The translations under genes were made by a program, and so were the position numbers. The notes beneath the pieces are model-generated. The model had not been told where the DNA came from. It did not search any database and saw only the letters and a list, made by a program, of their open reading frames with translations. From Nocardioides ferulae (lineage in GTDB: Bacteria; Actinomycetota; Actinomycetes; Propionibacteriales; Nocardioidaceae), in contig NZ_QZVR01000009.1 in the NCBI RefSeq assembly GCF_003660455.1, positions 62,001 to 126,000 of the forward strand: a DNA stretch of 64,000 bases, read 5' to 3'. Of the stretch, positions 41,972-49,911 are shown piece by piece (the first letter of the stretch is position 1; each line of letters starts with the position of its first letter).

Positions 41972-43245
41972 CAGACTGGGCGCCGATGCCGAGCCTGCTC
42001 GCCCCGATCACGACCGTGCACCCCGCGCCGGTCGACCAGGTCGCGCTGGTGGAGCGGCTGCGACTGACCCTGGTCAGCGCCGGGCAGTTCCTCTTGTTCG
42101 TGCCCGCGCTGGTGCTCTTCGTGCTGACGGTCGTCGCGGTGCCGACGGGGCCGGCCGGGGTCGGGTTCGTGCTCGCCGCCGGGGTGGTGCCGGCGACCGC
42201 GCTGCTGGCCTCCTGGCACCGCCGCCTGGCCGGCGGGCTGCTCGGCGAGCCGGTGCCGGCGGGGTACGCCGACACCGCGGGCCGCGGCCTGCTGGGGCGT
42301 CCTCTCGTGTGGCTGCGCGACGGCAACCGTTGGCGCGACGTCGGCTTCCTCGCCTACTCGACGACCGGCGGGGCGATCCTGTCGGCGCTGCCGCCGCTGC
42401 TGTTGCTGACGCCCGTCGTCCACCTGGCCGGCCTGCTGATCGACCCCGGCCGGGTGTGGGCGCTGACCTTCGGCCTGAGCCTGGTCTGCCCACTGGTCTG
42501 GTGGCTGGTCACGCCGCCGCTGGTGCGCGCGCGGACGCTGGCCGACCGCGCGATCCTGGGCCACTCTCTGGTCGCGCAGCTGGAGCGACGGGTCGCGCAG
42601 GTGGCGGCGACCCGCACCGAGGCCCTCGACGCGAACGCTGCCGAGGTGCGCCGCATCGAGCGCGACCTGCACGACGGCGCGCAGGCCAGGATCGCCGCGG
42701 TCGGCATGAACGTCGGCCTGGCGGAGAAGCTGATCGCCAGCGACCCCGCGGCCGCGGCCGAGCTGCTGCGCGAGGCCCGCGAGACCACGGTCTCGGCCCT
42801 GGAGGACCTCCGGTCGGTCGTGCGCGGCATCCACCCGCCGGTGCTGGCCGACCGTGGTCTGCCGGGTGCGGTGGAGGCCCTCGCGCTGTCGATCCCGTTG
42901 CCGGTGACGCTCGCGCTCGACGTGCCGGAGTCGCTGCCCGCCCCGGTGGAGTCGGCGGCGTACTTCGCGGTCGCGGAGTGCCTGGCCAACACCGTCAAGC
43001 ACGCCGCGGCCTCCCGGGCCTGGGTGTCCGGGGCGCACCAGGACGAGCGGCTGCGACTGGTGGTCGGGGACGACGGCGTCGGGGGCGCCGACCCGGCCGG
43101 CTCCGGGCTGGCCGGCGTGGCCCGGCGACTGGCCGCGTTCGATGGCAGCATGACCGTGTCCAGCCCCGCCGGCGGTCCCACCGTCGTGACCCTGGAGGTG
43201 CCGTGCCCGACGACCCCGACGTCCCCGGGCTCCGCGCCGTCGTAG
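41968..43245 (+). CDS. Sensor histidine kinase, NarL/LiaS class
   Basis: 425 residues. Four to five N-terminal helices (about 33-190) without a sizeable external sensor. Then a HisKA_3 dimerisation helix with the phosphorylated His in RRIERDLHDGAQARIAAVG (about 230), and an HATPase domain (AVAECLANTVKHAAASRAWV, DDGVGGADPAGSGLAGVARRLAAFDG). Intramembrane-sensing kinases of this type often respond to envelope stress or to the neighbouring exporter. ATGA overlap with the permease. Confidence 0.92.
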   Translation: MTDWAPMPSLLAPITTVHPAPVDQVALVERLRLTLVSAGQFLLFVPALVLFVLTVVAVPTGPAGVGFVLAAGVVPATALLASWHRRLAGGLLGEPVPAGYADTAGRGLLGRPLVWLRDGNRWRDVGFLAYSTTGGAILSALPPLLLLTPVVHLAGLLIDPGRVWALTFGLSLVCPLVWWLVTPPLVRARTLADRAILGHSLVAQLERRVAQVAATRTEALDANAAEVRRIERDLHDGAQARIAAVGMNVGLAEKLIASDPAAAAELLREARETTVSALEDLRSVVRGIHPPVLADRGLPGAVEALALSIPLPVTLALDVPESLPAPVESAAYFAVAECLANTVKHAAASRAWVSGAHQDERLRLVVGDDGVGGADPAGSGLAGVARRLAAFDGSMTVSSPAGGPTVVTLEVPCPTTPTSPGSAPS

Positions 43246-43880
43246 CCGAGGACCAGGCCCTCCTCCGGGTCGGCCTGACCCGGATCCTCGAGGCCGGCGA
43301 CATCACGGTCATCGAGGCGGTCGACGACGCCCCGTCGCTGGATCGGGCCCTGGCCCGCCCCGACGTCGACGTCGCGATCGTCGACGTCCGGATGCCGCCC
43401 ACCCACACCACCGAGGGGCTGCGGTCGGCGGTCGCCGCACGCGCCGCCAGGCCGGGCCTCCCGGTCCTGGTGCTGAGTCAGTACGTCGAGCCGCTCTACG
43501 CCCGCGACCTGCTGGCCGGCGGCACCGGAGCGGTCGGCTACCTGCTCAAGGACCGCGTCGCCGACGTCGACGTCTTCCTCGCCGCGGTCCGTCAGGTCGC
43601 AGCGGGCGGCACGGTGCTCGACCCCGAGGTGGTGGCCGGGCTGGTGAGCGGCTCCGGGCGCCACCGCCCGCTGCAGCGGCTCACGCCCCGGGAGCGGGAG
43701 GTCCTGGAGCTGATGGCCCAGGGCCGCTCCAACGCCGCGATCGCCGAGCGGCTCGTGGTCACCGAGAAGGCCGTCGGCAAGCACATCGGCAACATCCTCA
43801 CCAAGCTCGACCTGCCCCCGGCCGGCGACGACAACCGCCGGGTGCTCGCGGTGCTCGCCTGGCTCGACGGCGAGGGCTGA
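43203..43880 (+). CDS. NarL/LuxR-type response regulator
   Basis: 225 residues. Receiver domain (about 10-130) with acidic pocket AEDQ (about 15-18), phosphoacceptor D61 in VAIVDVRMPP, and switch residues VLSQ and LLKDRV. C-terminal LuxR HTH RLTPREREVLELMAQGRSNAAIAERLVVTEKAVGKHIGNILTKL. The GTG at 43203 has GGAGG just upstream and overlaps the kinase gene by 43 nt. Likely regulates its own operon. Confidence 0.92.
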   Translation: MPDDPDVPGLRAVVAEDQALLRVGLTRILEAGDITVIEAVDDAPSLDRALARPDVDVAIVDVRMPPTHTTEGLRSAVAARAARPGLPVLVLSQYVEPLYARDLLAGGTGAVGYLLKDRVADVDVFLAAVRQVAAGGTVLDPEVVAGLVSGSGRHRPLQRLTPREREVLELMAQGRSNAAIAERLVVTEKAVGKHIGNILTKLDLPPAGDDNRRVLAVLAWLDGEG

Positions 43881-43896
43881 CCTCGAACACGACGAA

Positions 43897-43922
43897 GGGG
43901 CCCCGGATCGCTCCGGGGCCCC
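43897..43922. terminator. Bidirectional terminator
   Basis: Perfect 11-bp stem GGGGCCCCGGA/TCCGGGGCCCC with loop TCGC, between the response regulator (plus) and the Bax-inhibitor gene (minus), which converge. Confidence 0.8.
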
Positions 43923-43942
43923 TCGCGGTGTGCGGCTGTGGG

Positions 43943-44785
43943 TCAGTCCTGGCTGAAGATCGCCAGCAGACGCAGCAGGTTGGTGTAGATCCAGACCAGG
44001 CTCACGGTCATCGCGAACGCCGCGCGCCACGACTCGCGCTCGTCGATGCCGTTGGCCACGCCGTACTCGACGAAGTCGAAGTCGAGGATCAGCATGAACA
44101 CGCCCAGCACCAGACCGGCGACCGCGGTGAGCAGGCCGAGGCCGCCGAGGCCGAACAGGCCGATCTGCGAGCCGAACATGCCGAGCACGAGCTCCATCAG
44201 GCTCAGCCCGATCATGCCGAAGACCGCGGCCATCACGAACATGCGGAACTTCTGGCCGACCTTGATCTCGAAGAACTTGTAGGCGGCCAGGGTGCCCGCG
44301 AACGCGGCGAACGTGCCGATCACGGCCTGGGTGACGATGCCGCCGCCGAACTGGGCGTCGAAGATCTTGCTGATCGCACCGAGCGCGATGCCCTCGGCGA
44401 CCGCGAAGGCCATCACCAGCGCCGGGCTGACCACGCGCTTGAACGAGTTGACCATCGACAGCGCGAACGCGACCAGCGCACCGAGCGATGCGGCGGCGTA
44501 GAGCCCACCGAGGTCGTCGGCGGTGGTCTCGGTCGTGATGTCGGCGGTGAGGAACCAGGTCGCCGCGGCGGCCACGATCACGGCGCCGAGGGAGAACGCG
44601 GTCTTCTGCACCACCGAGTCGACGGTCATCCGGGCGGTGGGGCCCTGCACGTCGGTGCTGGGCATGCCGGGCGTGCCGGTGCCCCACGTCGAGGGGTCGG
44701 CGTAGCCCTGCTGGGTGCCGTAGGAGTTGCCGCCCGACCCGTTGAACTCGGCCGAGCGTCGGAACACCGGGTTGTTGCTCTGCAT
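43943..44785 (-). CDS. Bax inhibitor-1/YccA family membrane protein
   Basis: 280 residues. A hydrophilic N-terminus of about 65 residues (Gly/Ser/Gln-rich) precedes seven transmembrane helices of the BI-1-like family (KTAFSLGAVIVAAAATWFLT ... FMLILDFDFVEYGVANGIDERESWRAAFAMTVSLVWIYTNLLRLLAIF). The aspartates in LDFDFVEYG are the region of the pH-sensing Ca2+ leak site in bacterial homologues. ATG with GGAGGAG upstream. A conventional promoter (TTGCAC, 16 nt, TAGTCT) is visible. Confidence 0.93.
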   Translation of the reverse strand: MQSNNPVFRRSAEFNGSGGNSYGTQQGYADPSTWGTGTPGMPSTDVQGPTARMTVDSVVQKTAFSLGAVIVAAAATWFLTADITTETTADDLGGLYAAASLGALVAFALSMVNSFKRVVSPALVMAFAVAEGIALGAISKIFDAQFGGGIVTQAVIGTFAAFAGTLAAYKFFEIKVGQKFRMFVMAAVFGMIGLSLMELVLGMFGSQIGLFGLGGLGLLTAVAGLVLGVFMLILDFDFVEYGVANGIDERESWRAAFAMTVSLVWIYTNLLRLLAIFSQD

Positions 44786-44844
44786 CGTGTGGTCTCCTCC
44801 CTGGAGGCCTGGTGGCCGTCGCCCTGACGGCTCGCCGTGAGGCC

Positions 44845-44872
44845 AGACTAGACCGGCTCTCGTGTTGTGCAA
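44845..44872 (-). promoter_or_regulatory. Promoter of Bax-inhibitor gene
   Basis: On the minus strand, TTGCAC (44872-44867), 16-nt spacer, TAGTCT (44850-44845). One of the few two-box promoters in the window; the mRNA would have a leader of about 55 nt with a ribosome binding site. Confidence 0.6.
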
Positions 44873-44925
44873 CGCGCCGGTGCGCCGGATCGTTCCCGCT
44901 GGACGGGGCTGGTTCTGGCTGGTTC

Positions 44926-46464
44926 TCAGCCGCGCGAGCCCGCCTCGGCCGCCTCGTCGGCGGCCACGGTGTCGGAGGCCACCAACCCGGTGCCCTCGGC
45001 GGCGCGGTTGACCGACCTCTTGACCAGTGCCTCGAGGTCCAGACCGGTGGAGGCCTTGAGCATGTTGAGCGTCTGCACGACGTTGTCGTTGACCTGCCGC
45101 GGCAGCGCGCCGGCGCCGTCGGGCGAGATCACGGTGAGGTTGTCGATGCCGGCGATCGGCGAGGCCACCTCGCGGGCGATCTGCGGGAGCACCTCGATCA
45201 GCATCTGCAGCACCGCGGCGTCGTTGTAGTGCGCGAACGCCTCGGCCCGCTTGTCCATCGCCTCGGCCTCGGCCTGACCGATCGCCAGCGTGGCGGCCGC
45301 CTTGGCCTCACCCTCGGCGCGGGTCGCCTCGGCCTCGGCGACACGACGGGCCCGCTCGGCCTCACCGCGACGCGCACCCTCGATGGCCTCGGCCTCGGCC
45401 AGTGCGGCACGGCGAGCCTTCTCCGCCTCACCGGAGAGCCGGGCCTCCTGCGCCTTCGCCTCGGCGGCGGCGATCGTGGCGGCCTTGCGGGCCTCGGCGC
45501 CGGCGATCTCGGCCGAACGGTTCGCCTCGGCCTCCTGCTCGACCTTGTAGCGAGCCGCGTCGGCCGGCTTGCGGACCTCGGTCTCGAGCTTGCGCTCGGT
45601 CAGGGCGGCCTGGCGCACGGCGACCTTCTCCTGCTCGAGAAGGATCGCCTGGTCTCGATCTGCCTGGGCGAGCGGCCCCGCGGAGGCCGCCTGCGCGGAC
45701 GCGGCGTCGGTCTCGGCCTTGATCTCGGCCTGCTTCAGGGCGAGCTGGCGCTGGGAGACCGCGATCTCCTCCTCGGCGGCGATCCGGGCCTGCTCGGCGG
45801 CCTGCCGGGCGTTGGCCTCGGCGATCGACGCGGCCTGCTGGATACGCGCGGCCTCCGGGCGCCCGAGGTCGGCGAGGTAGCTGCCGTCGTCGGTGACGTC
45901 CTGGATCTGGAAGGTGTCGAGGATCAGGCCCTGACCGGTGAGCGAGTTCTCGGACTCGTCGGCGACCCGCTGCGCGAACGCGGCCCGGTCGCGGATGATC
46001 TGCTCGACGGTCAGGCCACCGACGATCGAGCGCAGCGCACCGGCCAGCACCTCCTGGGTGAACGGCTCGATGTCGGCCTGCTGGGACAGGAAGCGCTGGG
46101 CGGCCAGCCGGATCTGGTCGGCGTTGCCGCCGACCTTGACGATCGCCACGCCCTCGACGTTGAGCTTGATGCCCTGGCCGGACACCGCCCCCCGGATCTG
46201 CACCGAGATGCGCCGCGAGGAGAGGTCCATCGTGGCGAGCTTCTGCACGAACGGGATGACGAACGTGCCGCCGCCGAGGATGACCTTCTGCCCCGACAGG
46301 TCGGTGGTCAGCGCACCGGTCTCGGGGTTGAGCACCGCCTTGCCCTTGCGCCCGGTGACGATGAACGCCTGGTTGGGGCCGGCCACCTTGTAGCGGCTGG
46401 TGACCAGGAGCACCAGCAGCACGAGGAGGAGTACGAGGCCGCCGACGGGGATCAGCACGGACAT
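44926..46464 (-). CDS. Flotillin-like SPFH protein
   Basis: 512 residues. One N-terminal hydrophobic hairpin or helix (LIPVGGLVLLLVLLVLLVTS), then the SPFH/Band 7 domain (about 30-200, VAGPNQAFIVTGRKGK...GQKVILGGGTFVIPFVQKLATMDL). A long Ala/Glu/Lys-rich coiled coil (about 210-410, with repeated AEAxA) follows, then a C-terminal oligomerisation region. Organises membrane microdomains. It follows an NfeD-like gene by 66 nt on the same strand, the usual partnership. Confidence 0.93.
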   Translation of the reverse strand: MSVLIPVGGLVLLLVLLVLLVTSRYKVAGPNQAFIVTGRKGKAVLNPETGALTTDLSGQKVILGGGTFVIPFVQKLATMDLSSRRISVQIRGAVSGQGIKLNVEGVAIVKVGGNADQIRLAAQRFLSQQADIEPFTQEVLAGALRSIVGGLTVEQIIRDRAAFAQRVADESENSLTGQGLILDTFQIQDVTDDGSYLADLGRPEAARIQQAASIAEANARQAAEQARIAAEEEIAVSQRQLALKQAEIKAETDAASAQAASAGPLAQADRDQAILLEQEKVAVRQAALTERKLETEVRKPADAARYKVEQEAEANRSAEIAGAEARKAATIAAAEAKAQEARLSGEAEKARRAALAEAEAIEGARRGEAERARRVAEAEATRAEGEAKAAATLAIGQAEAEAMDKRAEAFAHYNDAAVLQMLIEVLPQIAREVASPIAGIDNLTVISPDGAGALPRQVNDNVVQTLNMLKASTGLDLEALVKRSVNRAAEGTGLVASDTVAADEAAEAGSRG

Positions 46465-46530
46465 CCGGGGGTCCTTCCGAGAGGGGGTGGGTGAGGCGGC
46501 GGCGCGCCGCTCGGGCGCTCCGACGGATTG

Positions 46531-47034
46531 CTAGGGCAACTGGTTCCAGATCGGGGCGACGGTGACCGCGGTCGGGGAGAGCACGCTGGTGACGTGCACC
46601 TCGGTGCCGGGCTCGAGCGGCTGGTCGGCGCGGGCGTTGAGCCGCAGGGTGTGGCCGCCCACCAGGATGTTCACGACGCCGAAGCCGTCGGTGGGGATGC
46701 TGGTGAGGACCTTGCCGTCGCGCCCGACGGTGTCGTCGATGCTGACGGTGGCGTCGCTGCCGCCGTCTCGGATCAGCCGGGTCAGCCACCAGGCGAACCA
46801 GCCGAAGACCACACCCGCGGCCAGGCCGGCCGGCAGCGCCACGACCATCGGCGCCTCGAGCGCCTGGGCCGCCGCCCCGCCGAAGCCGGTCGCCGCGACG
46901 AACGCGCCGATCACCGCACTGGAGAACGCGTCGCCGGCGAGCGCGTCGAGGGCGCCGTCGAAGACGTCGCCGAGCACGAGCGAGACGCCGAGCAGCACGA
47001 GCCCGACCAGCCCGATCACCAGAAAGACCGTCAC
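46531..47034 (-). CDS. NfeD-like membrane protein
   Basis: 167 residues. Two or three hydrophobic segments (VTVFLVIGLVGLVLLGVSLVLG, SSAVIGAFVAATGFGGAAAQA, MVVALPAGLAAGVVFGWFAWWL) lead into a C-terminal OB-like domain (DDTVGRDGKVLTSIP... GTEVHVTSVLSPTAVTVAPI). That is the NfeD1b layout and fits its place in front of the flotillin gene. The GTG at 47034 has AGGAG upstream. Confidence 0.82.
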   Translation of the reverse strand: MTVFLVIGLVGLVLLGVSLVLGDVFDGALDALAGDAFSSAVIGAFVAATGFGGAAAQALEAPMVVALPAGLAAGVVFGWFAWWLTRLIRDGGSDATVSIDDTVGRDGKVLTSIPTDGFGVVNILVGGHTLRLNARADQPLEPGTEVHVTSVLSPTAVTVAPIWNQLP

Positions 47035-47140
47035 GCCCCCACTCCTGCTCGCCCCCACCCCGCGTCGGCGGGCCGGCCCCAGCATGTCGCACCAGCGGGG
47101 CCCGGGGGAAGCCGGGGGTCGGAGCTGTGGACGGCGAGGG

Positions 47141-47214
47141 TGCCCCCGCTGGGACTCGAACCCAGAACACGCCGCTTTTAAGGCGGCTTCCTCTACCGGT
47201 TGGGATACGGGGGC
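47141..47214 (-). tRNA. tRNA with UAA anticodon and short variable arm
   Basis: 74-nt cloverleaf: acceptor GCCCCCG pairs with CGGGGGC; a 3-bp D stem TCC/GGA with GG in the loop; anticodon arm GCCGC-CTTAAAA-GCGGC giving anticodon UAA (codon UUA, Leu); 5-nt variable loop GTGTT; T arm CTGGG-TTCGAGT-CCCAG; A73; no encoded CCA. Bacterial tRNA-Leu should have a long class II variable arm, which is absent. It lies 20 nt after def on the same strand with no own promoter visible. The tRNA structure is clear; its amino acid identity is uncertain. Confidence 0.85.
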
Positions 47215-47234
47215 CGAGGGTCGTCGACCGGACG

Positions 47235-47813
47235 CTACAGGTAGGTCTTGCGGGGGTAGATCGCGTGCGCGCCCGCGGCGCGGTCGAGGAACAGCAGCCC
47301 CTCGCAGTGGTCGATCTCGTGCTGCAGGCAGCGTGCCTCGAAGGCGTTGGCCCGCACCGTGACCTCCTCGCCGGTGCCCGGCAGCTGGCCCCGGACGACC
47401 AGCCGGGTCGCGCGCTTCACGTCGCCGGTGAAGTCGGGCACGCTCATGCAGCCCTCACGGGCCTTCTCGTTGCGGCTGGCCTCGACCACCTCGGCGTTGC
47501 AGAGCACGAAGGTGCCGTGGTGGTCGCGGGTCTTGGGGTGCTCGGAGACGTCGACGCAGAACATCCGTGCCCCGACGCCCACCTGTGGCGCGGCCAGGCC
47601 GACGCAGCCGGGGCTGACCCGCATCGTGGCGACCAGGTCGGCGGCGAGCTGCACTGCCTCCGCGGAGGTGGGGTCGACGTCCTCGCCCTTGCTCGAGAGC
47701 ACCGTTGCCGGGGCGCGGACCACGTCGAGGACGCGACCCTCGACGCCGAGCTCCGTCGCCGACCAGGACGCCACCCGGTCGTTCACCGTGCTCGCTGCTG
47801 GAGTGCCACTCAC
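47235..47813 (-). CDS. def: Peptide deformylase
   Basis: 192 residues; removes the formyl group from nascent N-terminal methionine. All three motifs are present: GLAAPQVGVGA (about 73-83), EGCMSVPDF (motif 2, metal Cys) and QHEIDHCEGLLF (motif 3, HEIDH metal and catalytic Glu). The N-terminal extension of about 40 residues is longer than in E. coli but common in actinobacteria. The GTG overlaps the stop of the ACT gene (GTGA). Confidence 0.95.
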   Translation of the reverse strand: MSGTPAASTVNDRVASWSATELGVEGRVLDVVRAPATVLSSKGEDVDPTSAEAVQLAADLVATMRVSPGCVGLAAPQVGVGARMFCVDVSEHPKTRDHHGTFVLCNAEVVEASRNEKAREGCMSVPDFTGDVKRATRLVVRGQLPGTGEEVTVRANAFEARCLQHEIDHCEGLLFLDRAAGAHAIYPRKTYL

Positions 47814-48361
47814 AGGTCGTCGGCCTCCATCGGGCGCAGCGTCGCCCCGACGCCCAGGCGCGCGGCCGCCTCGCCGATCGCGGCCTCGACGCCGGCCACC
47901 TCGACGCCGGCGGGCAGGTCGATCTCGGCGACCAGCAGGTAGAGGTCGCCGGCCAGCCGGGTGGTGAGGTCGGTGATGTTGCCGCCGACACGAGCGACCT
48001 CGCCGGCGACGGCCGAGACGATGCCGGGCCGGTCACCACCGTGCACGGTCAGCACCCAGGAGGTGCCCGCGGCCGGCTCGTGGTGCTCCGGCGGCAGCGG
48101 CCGCACGGTCACGGTCAGGGTGCCGTCGGCGGCGAGCGGCGCCAGGGCCTCCTCGAGCGCGGCCTCGCCGGTCTCGCCCTCGCAGATCAGCATCATCGCG
48201 AAGTGGCCGCGCAGCAGCGTCATCGTGGAGTCCTCGAGGTTGAGGCCCAGGTCGGCGAGGCGCGCGGTGGTCTCGGCGATGATGCCGGGCCGGTCGTGGC
48301 CGAGGACGGTGATCGCGTGCGTGGATCGGGATCCGCTGGTCGGAGCAGGAGACTGGGTCAC
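47810..48361 (-). CDS. Double-ACT-domain regulator (GcvR-like)
   Basis: 183 residues made of two ACT domains: about 15-90 (HAITVLGHDRPGIIAETTARLADLGLNLEDSTMTLLRGHFAMMLIC) and about 100-175 (SWVLTVHGGDRPGIVSAVAGEVARVGGNITDLTTRL). The HDRPGI and GDRPGIV turns bind amino-acid ligands. Layout matches GcvR-type proteins, which lack a DNA-binding domain and act through partners. Coupled to udgB upstream and def downstream by 4-nt overlaps. Confidence 0.9.
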   Translation of the reverse strand: MTQSPAPTSGSRSTHAITVLGHDRPGIIAETTARLADLGLNLEDSTMTLLRGHFAMMLICEGETGEAALEEALAPLAADGTLTVTVRPLPPEHHEPAAGTSWVLTVHGGDRPGIVSAVAGEVARVGGNITDLTTRLAGDLYLLVAEIDLPAGVEVAGVEAAIGEAAARLGVGATLRPMEADDL

Positions 48362-49083
48362 CCGGGCATTCTCGCAGTGGCCGCCGCGCGGCCGAGCACC
48401 TCGTCCAGCATCGCCTCGGTGAGGGTGCCGGTGAACGTGTTCTGCTGGCTGGGGTGGTAGCAGCCCAGCAGCAGCACCTCGGTCCGCCCGCCGGCCCGGC
48501 CGGTTCCCGGGGGCGCGGTCAGCCGGGCCTCGGCGCCGTGGCCGAACCGGGGGGCCGGACGCGGCACCTGCCAACCGAGCGAGCGGAACGTGCGCAGGGC
48601 GGCCTGCCAGCCGAACGAGCCCAGGGCCACCACCACCCGCAGGGAGGGCGCCACCAGCGCCACCTCGGCGTCCAACCAGGGGGCGCAGGCGTCACGCTCG
48701 TCGACGGTCGGCTTGTTCAGCGGCGGCGCGCACCGCACCGCCGCGGCCATCCTGGTGCCGATCAGCCGCTGGCCGTCGCCGGCGTGCACGCTGTCGGGCC
48801 GGGCCGCGAGACCGACCCGGTGCAGGCTCGCGAACAGCCAGTCGCCGGAGCGGTCGCCGGTGAAGATCCGCCCGGTGCGGTTGCCGCCGTTGGCGGCGGG
48901 AGCGAGCCCCACCACGAGCACCCGCGGCTCGGTGTCTCCCCAGCCCGGGATCGGCCGCCCCCAGTAGGGCTCGGCGGCGTACGACGCCCGCTTGGTGTGG
49001 GCGACCTCCTCACGCCAGGCGACCAACCGCGGGCAGGCCCGGCAGACCGAGACCCGGGCATCGAGGTCGGCCAGGATCCGCAC
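48358..49083 (-). CDS. udgB: Uracil-DNA glycosylase, family 5 (UdgB)
   Basis: 241 residues. Motif A GLAPAANGGNRTGRIFTGDRSGDWLF (about 70-95) is of the family 5 type, without the catalytic Asp of family 1. Motif B is GCYHPSQQNTFTG. Fe-S cysteines are likely CRACPR (about 14-19), VRCAPP and ACAPW. Removes uracil, including from A-U pairs, and other deaminated bases. I use the GTG at 49083. The frame continues upstream to 49250 with a plausible N-terminal extension (HPVTGEPFGSPVPPGTGWPG) but no good start codon. GTGA overlap with the ACT gene. Confidence 0.88.
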   Translation of the reverse strand: MRILADLDARVSVCRACPRLVAWREEVAHTKRASYAAEPYWGRPIPGWGDTEPRVLVVGLAPAANGGNRTGRIFTGDRSGDWLFASLHRVGLAARPDSVHAGDGQRLIGTRMAAAVRCAPPLNKPTVDERDACAPWLDAEVALVAPSLRVVVALGSFGWQAALRTFRSLGWQVPRPAPRFGHGAEARLTAPPGTGRAGGRTEVLLLGCYHPSQQNTFTGTLTEAMLDEVLGRAAATARMPG

Positions 49084-49250
49084 GGACCGCGCCTGCCTGG
49101 CGACCCCGGTGGGAGTGCGGGCGACGGGAGTGTCCGGACGCGCCGGATCCCCGGGCCAGCCCGTGCCGGGCGGGACCGGGGATCCGAACGGCTCGCCGGT
49201 GACCGGGTGCGCGAGCCTCGGCTCGGCCCCCGGCCCGGTGGGCGAGCCGG

Positions 49251-49553
49251 TCAGCTGAGCGGGGGCGATGCCGGGGCCGCCGGGTCGGTCGTCGTGACCT
49301 GGTCGTCGGAGCCGCCGGAGACCTTGTCCTTGACGGCGCCGGCCGCGGCGCCGGCCTTGTCCTTCACGGCGTCGGCGACCACCGGCGCCTGCGCGGCCAC
49401 GGTGTCCTGGGCCTTGCTCACGGTCTCCTGGACCTTCGGGTTGCCGGCGAAGCCGCGGGCCATGCCCTTGATCTGCTCGTAGCGCTCGCGCCCGGCCTTG
49501 GTGCCGAGGACGTAGCCGACGCCGACGCCGGCGAGGAGGATCAGCTTCTTCAT
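49251..49553 (-). CDS. YtxH-like small stress-type protein
   Basis: 100 residues. A short N-terminal hydrophobic helix (KKLILLAGVGVGYVLG) is followed by TKAGRERYEQIKGMARGF, the YtxH-like signature. An Ala/Lys amphipathic repeat (VKDKAGAAAGAVKDKV) and a Pro-rich end complete it. Likely a membrane-anchored general-stress protein. The ATG is preceded by GAAAGGGAG. Sits with the DUF3618 gene. Confidence 0.82.
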   Translation of the reverse strand: MKKLILLAGVGVGYVLGTKAGRERYEQIKGMARGFAGNPKVQETVSKAQDTVAAQAPVVADAVKDKAGAAAGAVKDKVSGGSDDQVTTTDPAAPASPPLS

Positions 49554-49619
49554 GGGTGCTCCCTTTCGTCAGGTGTGCGGGTTCGTGGGGGGGCGGATGC
49601 GGGACGGGTGCCAGCCGGA

Positions 49620-49865
49620 TCAGCGGCGGGCGCGGCGCACGACCAGCAGCACGGTCAGCCCGAGGAGCACGGCACCGGCGGCGACGGCCTCCGGGCGCGG
49701 CGAGCCGTCGGGGGTGACCAGCCGCTCGCGCAGGCCGCCGACCCGCTGCCTGGCCTGCGCCTTCACATCCAGCTTCTCCTGCAGCTCGGAGACGGTCGCG
49801 GCGAGCTGCTCGCGCTGGGCCGCGATCTCGGCCTCGATCTGCTCGGGGCTGCGGGTGGCGCTCAT
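49620..49865 (-). CDS. DUF3618 membrane-anchored protein
   Basis: 81 residues. SPEQIEAEIAAQREQLAATVSELQEKLDVKAQARQRV is the DUF3618 coiled region and VAAGAVLLGLTVLLVVRRARR the C-terminal membrane anchor. Often found beside YtxH-like or DUF1469 proteins in actinobacteria, as here. Started at the ATG at 49865; an upstream in-frame start would add an arginine-rich, unlikely leader. Confidence 0.85.
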   Translation of the reverse strand: MSATRSPEQIEAEIAAQREQLAATVSELQEKLDVKAQARQRVGGLRERLVTPDGSPRPEAVAAGAVLLGLTVLLVVRRARR

Positions 49866-49911
49866 GCCCTCCCGATGCCCCACGCGGGCTCGGCACAAAC
49901 GCGGCGGGCCA

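Noticed and set aside
47141-47214. Calling the tRNA simply tRNA-Leu or tRNA-Lys
   Set aside because: The anticodon is UAA, not UUU, so not Lys; the missing long variable arm argues against plain Leu, so identity is left open.
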